From contig CAZREB010000011.1 of the NCBI GenBank assembly GCA_964599095.1, positions 80,247-144,246 of the forward strand: a stretch of 64,000 nucleotides of DNA. The letters run 5' to 3'. Within the stretch, counting starts at the first letter, position 1. Every line of letters begins with the position of its first letter. The DNA is from SZAS-79 sp964599095. Lineage in GTDB: Bacteria; Pseudomonadota; Gammaproteobacteria; Burkholderiales; SG8-39. Below are positions 58,310-64,000 of the stretch, one piece after another. The position numbers were made by a program, and so were the translations under genes. The notes beneath the pieces were generated by a model. That model saw nothing but the letters and a program-made list of their open reading frames with translations. It ran no database searches and was not told where the DNA came from.

Positions 58310-59541
58310 GCGGTTCGGCCAGTAGCGAGATCGAGCAAGCGTGGATTGCACGCGCACGGGCATTGCGGCCGTTACTCGAGACGGCAGCATCACGGATCGA
58401 CGCGGACTGCGCGCTCCCGCCCGATGTGCTCGACGCGCTGTTCGAGGCGAGGATGTTCAGGATGTTCCTGCCGCACACCTTTGGCGGCGCGGAACTCGAG
58501 CCCGCGACGTTCTTCCAGGTCGTTTGCGAGATCGCGGCCGGCGATGCGAGCGCAGCCTGGTGCGTGGCGCAAAGCTCGGGATGCTCGATGTCGGCGGCCT
58601 ACATGGAGCCGTCCGCGGCACATCGCGTGTTCGGCGATTCGCGCGCGGCGGTTGCCTGGGGCTATTCGCTCGGCCCGCAATGCCGCGCGACACCGGTGCC
58701 CGGAGGCTGGAAGGTCAATGGCACCTGGGGATTCGGCAGCGGCAACCGGCATGCCAGCTGGGTAGGCGCGCACTGCCATCGCACCGACGAGGCGGGCGAA
58801 CTCCTCAAGCATCCCGACGGCCGGCCGTTGGAGCGCACGATGCTGATCCCGCGCTCGTCCGTGACGATCAAGGACGACACTTGGCATGTGGTCGGCCTGC
58901 GCGGCACCGGCAGCGACACCTACTCTGTCTCAGACCTCTTCGTTCCGGCCGAGTATTCGCTCGTGCCCCGGGCGACCGCGCGCGACCACCACCTGCCCGA
59001 AGGCGCTGCGCCTGAACTCGAACCAGAAAGGCGGGAACAAGGACCCCTTTACAGGATGGCGCCGATGAATGTCTACCAGGCCGGTTTTGCGGCCGTAGGC
59101 CTGGGCGTGGCCCGCGCCACGCTGGACGCCTTTATCGAACTGGCGACCAGGAAGACACCCTCGGGAAGCGGGAGCCCGCTGCGCGGCGACGGCTGGATCC
59201 AGTCCCGCATTGCGCTGTCGGAGGCCCGGCTGCAGTCGGCGCAAGCCTGGATCGTCACAATCCTGCGCAACCTGTGGCGCGAATGCTGCTCGGGCCAGCC
59301 CGGGTTCGAGTCGCGTGTGCAGCTTCGACTTGCCTCGACTTTCGCGATCCACGAAGCGCGCGAAGTCGTGCACTCGTCCTACGCGGATGCCGGCGCTACG
59401 GCGATCTTCGAAGGCAACCCGTTCGAGCGCAGGTTGCGTGACATCAACGCGGTGTCGCAGCAGGTGCAGGCCAATTTCGCCCACCTGCAGACCGTGGGGC
59501 AGTACTACCTGGGCCTGCAGCCCGGGCTGCGCTTCATCTGA
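58306..59541 (+). CDS. Acyl-CoA-dehydrogenase-fold flavoprotein (group D monooxygenase-like)
   Basis: A 411-residue protein starting at GTG (58306), coupled to the RraA-like gene by a GTGA overlap. It has an N-terminal helical domain (FRMFLPHTFGGAELEPATFF, EIAAGDASAAWCVAQSSGCS), a mid beta domain (VPGGWKVNGTWGFGSGNRHA, TWHVVGLRGTGSDTYSVSDL) and a C-terminal helical domain (AAVGLGVARATLDAFIELA, NPFERRLRDINAVSQQVQAN). This branch, without the usual acyl-CoA base Glu, includes two-component FMN/FAD monooxygenases such as HsaA and pigment hydroxylases. No flavin reductase gene is beside it. Confidence 0.87.
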   Translation: MSGSASSEIEQAWIARARALRPLLETAASRIDADCALPPDVLDALFEARMFRMFLPHTFGGAELEPATFFQVVCEIAAGDASAAWCVAQSSGCSMSAAYMEPSAAHRVFGDSRAAVAWGYSLGPQCRATPVPGGWKVNGTWGFGSGNRHASWVGAHCHRTDEAGELLKHPDGRPLERTMLIPRSSVTIKDDTWHVVGLRGTGSDTYSVSDLFVPAEYSLVPRATARDHHLPEGAAPELEPERREQGPLYRMAPMNVYQAGFAAVGLGVARATLDAFIELATRKTPSGSGSPLRGDGWIQSRIALSEARLQSAQAWIVTILRNLWRECCSGQPGFESRVQLRLASTFAIHEAREVVHSSYADAGATAIFEGNPFERRLRDINAVSQQVQANFAHLQTVGQYYLGLQPGLRFI

Positions 59542-59551
59542 ACCGGGGCGG

Positions 59552-60529
59552 TCACTCTGCCTTGATATTGCCGGCCCGGACCACTTTGCCCCATTTCGCA
59601 ATTTCTGCTTTTACGTAGCCGGCGAACTGTTGCGGCGAGCCGCCGACGGGCTCGAATGCGAGCTGGTCGAGTCGCTCCTTCATGTCCGCCGCGCGCAAAG
59701 CCTGGTTGATCGATTCGTTCAGCTTCAGGACGATGGCCTGAGCGGTGCCTGCGGGCAGGAAGATACCGATCCAGGTGTCATCTTCGACGCCCGGGAAGCC
59801 CGCTTCGGCAAACGTCGGCACATCGGGCAGGGCGGCTACACGCGCGGCCGACGACACGGCGATCGGTTGCAGGCGCCCGGCCTTGATGTGCGGCAGCGGC
59901 GTGGATGCCGCGCCCGCGCCCACCGGGGGTTCGCCGCCCACGACCGCGGCGATCGCCGGACCTGCACCGCGAAAATGGATCGCCGTCACGTCGAGTTTCG
60001 AGATCACGTTGAACAGGTTCTCGGCGGTCAGGTGCGGCGTGGTACCGCTTCCGGGGGATGCGAAGGCGAGCTTGCGGGTCCTCGCGAGCGCCAGAAGATC
60101 GGCGAGCGTCTTCACGCCCAGGGAAGGGTGGACGAAAATCAGGTTGGCCTGTTTGGCGACCACCACCGTCGGAATGAAATCGCGGTCGGGGTCGTAGCCG
60201 GGATTCGGCGAAAGGCTGACGTTGACAGCGTAGGCCGAACTCGTGACCAGCATCGTGTAGCCGTCGGGCGGCGATTTCGCGACCGCCGCAGTGCCGATGT
60301 TCCCGCCGGCCCCGGCCCTGCTTTCGACCACCATCGGCTGGCCGAGGATCTCGGAGAGCTTCTGTCCCGCCAGGCGCGCGATGATGTCCGTGGGGCCGCC
60401 GGGCGCAAAAGGAATGACTACGCGCACCGGCTTGGTCGGCCAGGCGGCGCCGGTTGGGCCCTGGGCGTGCACAGCGGCTGCACAGGCGAGCGCGATGGAA
60501 CACGCAACGGCAGACAGACAAGTCTTCAC
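59552..60529 (-). CDS. Bug-family tripartite tricarboxylate solute-binding protein
   Basis: A 325-residue periplasmic protein with signal peptide (MKTCLSAVACSIALACAAAV, cut after HAQ). WPTKPVRVVIPFAPGGPTD, VVESRAGAGGNIGTAAVAKS, PPDGYTMLV and HFRGAGPAIAAVVGGE are Bug/TctC signatures. The ligand, usually a carboxylate, aromatic acid or amide, is unknown. No tctAB membrane genes are nearby, as is common for expanded Bug families in betaproteobacteria. It converges with the flavoprotein gene, ten bases apart. Confidence 0.95.
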   Translation of the reverse strand: MKTCLSAVACSIALACAAAVHAQGPTGAAWPTKPVRVVIPFAPGGPTDIIARLAGQKLSEILGQPMVVESRAGAGGNIGTAAVAKSPPDGYTMLVTSSAYAVNVSLSPNPGYDPDRDFIPTVVVAKQANLIFVHPSLGVKTLADLLALARTRKLAFASPGSGTTPHLTAENLFNVISKLDVTAIHFRGAGPAIAAVVGGEPPVGAGAASTPLPHIKAGRLQPIAVSSAARVAALPDVPTFAEAGFPGVEDDTWIGIFLPAGTAQAIVLKLNESINQALRAADMKERLDQLAFEPVGGSPQQFAGYVKAEIAKWGKVVRAGNIKAE

Positions 60530-60649
60530 GGCTCCTCTCCCGGGGCTTGGCGAGGCAACAATATCACGCAGCCTGCATGCAAGCTTTCTGGAGAAATCGT
60601 CGCGTATTTTTCGATGCGAATGTTAGCCCCGGGTCGGCGGTTTCGGGCT

Positions 60650-60922
60650 TCAGAGAAGCGGTGCGATCCTGTCCGCCGCTTCCTTCGAAGTGATGACCGG
60701 GTGGATCTCGAAGTCCGCGACATCGTCCCAGTTCTTCACCCATTGCTCTAGCAGCTTCGGGTCGGCGGTTTCCATGACCTGGAAGCAGCGCGCCATCTTC
60801 ACGTCTACCCAGCTCGAAACGTAGGTCAGGCCATCCGGGGCCATGCGGCCCTTGTCGCGGAAACGGCGGTAAACCGGGACGGGGTCGCCGTTCCTGAAGT
60901 GTTCGATGAGCATGTAGAGCAC
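60650..60922 (-). CDS. DUF3303 domain protein, GTG start
   Basis: A 90-residue single-domain protein: (M)LYMLIEHFRNGDPVPVYRR, GLTYVSSWVDVKMARCFQVM, QWVKNWDDVADFEIHPVITS. This is the ferredoxin-like DUF3303 fold. The GTG at 60922 follows an AGGA site six bases upstream and gives the usual MLYM start; the ATG three codons later is the alternative. No signal peptide. It lies 26 bases after the amidase gene on the same strand, so it is part of that operon. Function unknown. Confidence 0.82.
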   Translation of the reverse strand: MLYMLIEHFRNGDPVPVYRRFRDKGRMAPDGLTYVSSWVDVKMARCFQVMETADPKLLEQWVKNWDDVADFEIHPVITSKEAADRIAPLL

Positions 60923-60948
60923 GTTTCGTCCTTTCTGCGCCTCGAGCG

Positions 60949-62364
60949 CTACTTGATTGGCGACCTCAGGTGCCAGCCGGTGGCCAGTTGATAGGCGTGG
61001 CCGGCGGCGAACAGCGTTGCCTCGTCGAATTGCCGGCCGATCAACTGCACCGCGGTCGGCATGCCGTTCTTCGCGAAGCCCGCCGGCACCGACAGGCAAG
61101 GCAGCCCGAGGAAGTTGCCGATGCGCGTGAGCCGCGTGATCGTATTCATGACTTTCATCATCGTTTCGCCGCCGCCGACGTCGGTTTCGGCGATCGTCGG
61201 CGTCTGGAAGCTCACGGACGGCACATGCAGCACGTCCGCCTTGCCGAACACGGCAGCGGAGAATTCCTGCAAAGCGACGCCGCGCAGGCGCAGGCACTCC
61301 AGGTAGCTCGTGGCCGGTATCGCGAGACCGATCTCGAGCCGCGCCCGCACCTGGTCGGAGTAGTCCTGCGGCCGGGTGCGCATCCAGTTGGCATGAGCAG
61401 CGGCCGCCTCCGCCGCAATGATCATCACTGCCGCGTGGGTCCAGGGCTCCATGTCCGGCAGATCGACTTCGACAATGTCGGCGCCGAGCCGTGCATAGGT
61501 TTCGAGGCTCGCACAGACGAGCGATTCGATTTCCGGATCCATGCCGTCGTGGAAAAAGCGCCGGGTGGTGGCGATGCGCAGGCCCTTCATCGGGCGCGAG
61601 AGGCGTGCAGGAAAGTCCGGAACCGGGAGCTGGCTTGCGGTCGGGTCGAGCGGATCGGCGCCAGCAATCGCACCCAGGATGACCGCGCAGTCTTCCACGG
61701 TTCGTGCCAGCGGCCCGACCGTGTCGAGCGAAAACGACAGCGGCATGGCGCCGTAGCGGGAGACCCGGCTCCACGTCGGCTTGATGCCGGACAGGCCGCA
61801 GAAAGTCGCCGGCGCACGGATCGAGCCGCCGGTATCCGACCCGAGTGCGGCAAACGATGCGCGCGCGGCGACCGACGCGCCCGACCCCGAGGACGAGCCT
61901 CCGGTGATCCGGTCCGGGTCCCACGGGTTGCGGCAATGCCCGAAATGGTAGTTGTGCCCGGTCGGGCCATAGGCGAACTCGGCCATGTTCAGCACGCCGA
62001 ACTGGATCGCACCTGCCGCGTCCAGGCGCTTGAGTGCGGTCGACGTCGAGGGAGCGGGACGGTCTCGCATGATCTTCGACCCGCCGGACGAGGGCACGCC
62101 CTCGCGGTAGTACATGTCCTTGTGCGCCATCGGCACACCGTGGAGCGGGCCGCGAACGAAGCCGCGCGCGAGCTCCGCGTCCGCGACATGCGCCGCCGCA
62201 AGAGCTTCCTCGGCATCGATCCGGATGAAGCAATTGAGGCCGGGCTGGACATGGCCCGCGCGGGCGAGCACCGCCTCCATGGCGGCGCCGCAGCTCACCT
62301 TCCCGGCGCGGATCGCGCGCGCAAGGCCGGTCGCCGAAAGTTCGAGCACCTCGCTGGGCTTCAA
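60949..62364 (-). CDS. Amidase-signature hydrolase (AtzE-like)
   Basis: A 471-residue cytoplasmic amidase. The Ser-cisSer-Lys triad is complete: Lys82 in MAHKDMYYREG, Ser157 in TGGSSSGSGASVAA and Ser181 in GSDTGGSIRAP, at the family spacing of 75 and 24. GVLNMAEFAYGPTGHN precedes the first Ser. The start is TTG at 62364, whose TTGA overlaps the stop of the AtzG-like gene; a GGGAGG site precedes it. Pairing with an AtzG-like subunit suggests a ureide or carboxybiuret-like amide as substrate, though GatA-like housekeeping is unlikely. Confidence 0.93.
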   Translation of the reverse strand: MKPSEVLELSATGLARAIRAGKVSCGAAMEAVLARAGHVQPGLNCFIRIDAEEALAAAHVADAELARGFVRGPLHGVPMAHKDMYYREGVPSSGGSKIMRDRPAPSTSTALKRLDAAGAIQFGVLNMAEFAYGPTGHNYHFGHCRNPWDPDRITGGSSSGSGASVAARASFAALGSDTGGSIRAPATFCGLSGIKPTWSRVSRYGAMPLSFSLDTVGPLARTVEDCAVILGAIAGADPLDPTASQLPVPDFPARLSRPMKGLRIATTRRFFHDGMDPEIESLVCASLETYARLGADIVEVDLPDMEPWTHAAVMIIAAEAAAAHANWMRTRPQDYSDQVRARLEIGLAIPATSYLECLRLRGVALQEFSAAVFGKADVLHVPSVSFQTPTIAETDVGGGETMMKVMNTITRLTRIGNFLGLPCLSVPAGFAKNGMPTAVQLIGRQFDEATLFAAGHAYQLATGWHLRSPIK

Positions 62365-62564
62365 AGTGCCTCCCCGGCGCTGACCTTGAGGTAGGTGGCG
62401 GGCTCCGTTTCGAATTCGAGTGCCGCGAAGGCCTTGTTGGCCCCCGTGACCTGCGCATTGATCGTCTGTGCGACGCCCGGCGCACGGGCGGCATCGAGTG
62501 TGACGCCAACGAGGGCCAGCACGGCCGTGACGGATTCGGCGGTTTGCACTGTGGATTTGCTCAT
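62361..62564 (-). CDS. AtzG-like (DUF4089) small amidase subunit
   Basis: A 67-residue protein: MSKSTVQTAESVTAVLALVG, then TLDAARAPGVAQTINAQVTG and AFAALEFETEPATYLKVSA. The length, the helical start, and the place directly before an amidase match AtzG, the GatC-like partner of AtzE in cyanuric acid breakdown, and the HpxX group of oxalurate use. It likely wraps around and stabilises the amidase. TTGA overlap with the amidase gene supports equal synthesis. Start at 62564 follows a GGAGAGC site. Confidence 0.8.
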   Translation of the reverse strand: MSKSTVQTAESVTAVLALVGVTLDAARAPGVAQTINAQVTGANKAFAALEFETEPATYLKVSAGEAL

Positions 62565-62684
62565 TCTGCTCTCCTTGGTCCTTGCACCATGCGACGTGAT
62601 GCATCCAACATCCGATGATGCCAGCACCGGGGGCAATTGCGGTAAGCTTCTCTTTTCCAGTTACGCAATATCCCCGGAGTTTCC

Positions 62685-63932
62685 ATGCAGCCCCTCAAGG
62701 TGGACGGCGAGCGGCTCTGGCAGTCGCTCATGGACCTCGCGCGCATCGGTGCAACGCCCAAAGGCGGCGTCAAGCGCATCACGCTCACCGACCTCGACAA
62801 GCAGGGCCGCGACCGCTTCGTCGAGTGGTGCAAGGCCGCCGGCATGACGGTCCGCGTGGACGCCATCGGCAATATCTTTGCGCGGCGCCCCGGCGCCGAC
62901 AACTCGCTGCCGCCGGTCATGACCGGCAGCCACCTCGATACCCAGCCTTCGGGCGGAAAGTTCGACGGCGCATACGGCGTGCTGGCCGGCCTGGAGGTCG
63001 TCAGGCGCCTGAACGAACTCGGCATCCAGACGCGCGCGCCGATCGAGGTCGCCGCCTGGACCAATGAGGAAGGCTCGCGGTTCGTGCCCACCATGATGGG
63101 CTCCGGCGTCTACGCGGCGATCTACACGCCCGAGCAGATGCATGCGCAAAAGGACGTCGACGGTGTCTCCGTAGGCGATGCGCTCAAGGCGATCGGCTAT
63201 TGCGGCGATGCCAAGCCGATCAGGGTCGGTGCATATTTCGAGGCGCATATCGAGCAGGGCCCGGTCCTCGAGAACACGAAGACCACGATAGGCGCGGTGC
63301 AGGGCGCTCTGGGCCAGCGCTGGTTCGATGTCGAGATCATCGGCCAGGATTCGCATGCCGGCCCGACCCCGATGGAACTGCGCAAGGATGCGTTGCTCGC
63401 GGCCAGCCGGCTGGTGATCGAAACCAACCGTGTAGCACGCACCTACCCGGACAATGCGCGGGCCACCGTCGGCCATCTGCGCGTTTCGCCGAACTCGCGC
63501 AATGTCGTGCCGGGCGCGGTGAGCCTGACCCTCGACGTGCGAAATGCAAGGGACGAAACGCTTCTCGCAATGGTCGGGGACCTGAAGAATTCGGCCAAGG
63601 CGATCGAGGCCGAGTGCCGCGTGACGATCGACGTGAAAGAGGTGCTGTATTTCGCTCCCAGCCACTTCGACGCAAATCTCGTCGACAGCGTGCGCGCGTC
63701 GGCCAAAGCGCTGGGGCTTTCTTGCCGCGACATCGTGAGCGGCGCTGCGCACGATGCCGTCTACCTCAATCGCATTGCGCCGACGGCCATGATTTTCGTG
63801 CCGTGCGAAGGCGGCCTGTCTCACAACGAGCTGGAAAATGCGCGCCCGGAGGAGATTGCCGCCGGGGCGAGCGTGTTGATCAACGCAATGGTTGCCGCGG
63901 CGGTTGTCGCCGGGCCGGCCCAGGCAGCTTGA
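62685..63932 (+). CDS. M20-family N-carbamoyl-L-amino acid / allantoate amidohydrolase
   Basis: A 415-residue binuclear metal hydrolase. Metal-site pattern: VMTGSHLDTQPSGGKFDGAY (His, Asp), AAWTNEEGSRF (Glu pair), EAHIEQGPVLE (His) and GGLSHNELENA (His). The dimerisation segment GQDSHAGPTPMELRKDAL is also typical. HyuC, AllC and UAH share this form, so hydrolysis of an N-carbamoyl or ureido bond is expected. It is divergent from the amidase/AtzG pair across 120 bases, fitting a common ureide or cyclic-amide pathway. Another gene follows after 14 bases. Confidence 0.93.
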   Translation: MQPLKVDGERLWQSLMDLARIGATPKGGVKRITLTDLDKQGRDRFVEWCKAAGMTVRVDAIGNIFARRPGADNSLPPVMTGSHLDTQPSGGKFDGAYGVLAGLEVVRRLNELGIQTRAPIEVAAWTNEEGSRFVPTMMGSGVYAAIYTPEQMHAQKDVDGVSVGDALKAIGYCGDAKPIRVGAYFEAHIEQGPVLENTKTTIGAVQGALGQRWFDVEIIGQDSHAGPTPMELRKDALLAASRLVIETNRVARTYPDNARATVGHLRVSPNSRNVVPGAVSLTLDVRNARDETLLAMVGDLKNSAKAIEAECRVTIDVKEVLYFAPSHFDANLVDSVRASAKALGLSCRDIVSGAAHDAVYLNRIAPTAMIFVPCEGGLSHNELENARPEEIAAGASVLINAMVAAAVVAGPAQAA

Positions 63933-63946
63933 CAAGGGGAGCAAAC

Positions 63947-64000
63947 ATGAACGACCGAGCCAACACCGCAGTGACGCTTGAGCAAAGCGCGTTTTTCATG
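63947..64000 (+). CDS. Start of an unidentified gene, cut by window edge
   Basis: An ATG at 63947 with an AAGGGGAGC ribosome site opens a frame of 18 codons to the right edge (MNDRANTAVTLEQSAFFM). It follows the amidohydrolase by 14 bases, so it is probably in the same operon. Too short to classify. Confidence 0.6.
   Translation, partial: MNDRANTAVTLEQSAFFM

Overview
The window is a GC-rich, gene-dense piece of a betaproteobacterial chromosome, most like Burkholderiales or a close relative. Pointers are a dihydrolipoamide dehydrogenase with its own N-terminal lipoyl domain, the glnA / DUF4124 / ntrB / ntrC order, a Bug-type (TctC) tricarboxylate-binding protein, a YggX-type protein, and waaC followed directly by waaA. 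I saw no tRNA, rRNA, CRISPR array or insertion sequence, and no gap above 300 bases. Both ends cut genes.

Bases 1-3658 hold lipopolysaccharide genes: a DUF4254 gene and a WaaE-like glycosyltransferase on the minus strand, then waaC and waaA on plus. Bases 3655-10972 are one minus-strand transcription unit: tetR, membrane fusion protein, RND pump, a protein-isoaspartate-methyltransferase-like gene, a rhodanese and tolC. Its promoter overlaps a perfect palindromic operator. Next come a TPP riboswitch with thiC, a Ser/Thr kinase fused to a cyclic-nucleotide-binding domain, uppP and a rhodanese. A nitrogen block follows (15803-20561): paired NtrC-type sites and a sigma-54 promoter drive glnA, then a DUF4124 gene and ntrBC. 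Central metabolism and upkeep fill 20658-35432: malate synthase, xth, prlC, folD, aceE-aceF-lpdA-rpiA, a YggX-like gene, argA and rsmE.

Bases 37087-51558 are an accessory sugar and sugar-acid locus. A FadR-type regulator heads a long minus-strand unit: sugar ABC transporter, SDR dehydrogenase, TRAP transporter, IlvD/Edd aldonate dehydratase, UxaA-like dehydratase and RraA-like aldolase. A divergent pair, an SDR and a fumarylacetoacetase-fold hydrolase, matches the last steps of the non-phosphorylating L-fucose/L-rhamnose-type route (2-keto-3-deoxy-aldonate to diketo acid, then cleavage). Together they read as uptake and oxidation of a deoxy-sugar, pentose or aldonate to pyruvate plus a C2/C3 acid.

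The right part is mixed: a YgiB / GSP-synthetase-like / DUF350 module with a 54-residue Lys-rich gene that starts at TTG, a DUF2855 gene coupled to a free-standing RlmK-like methyltransferase, a short SDR remnant, a METTL25-like methyltransferase, an RraA-like protein coupled to an acyl-CoA-dehydrogenase-fold flavoprotein, a Bug solute-binding protein, and an amide-hydrolysis group (DUF3303, AtzE-like amidase, AtzG-like small subunit, divergent M20 carbamoyl-amino-acid/allantoate amidohydrolase). Unusual starts (TTG, GTG) with 4-base stop/start overlaps recur throughout.
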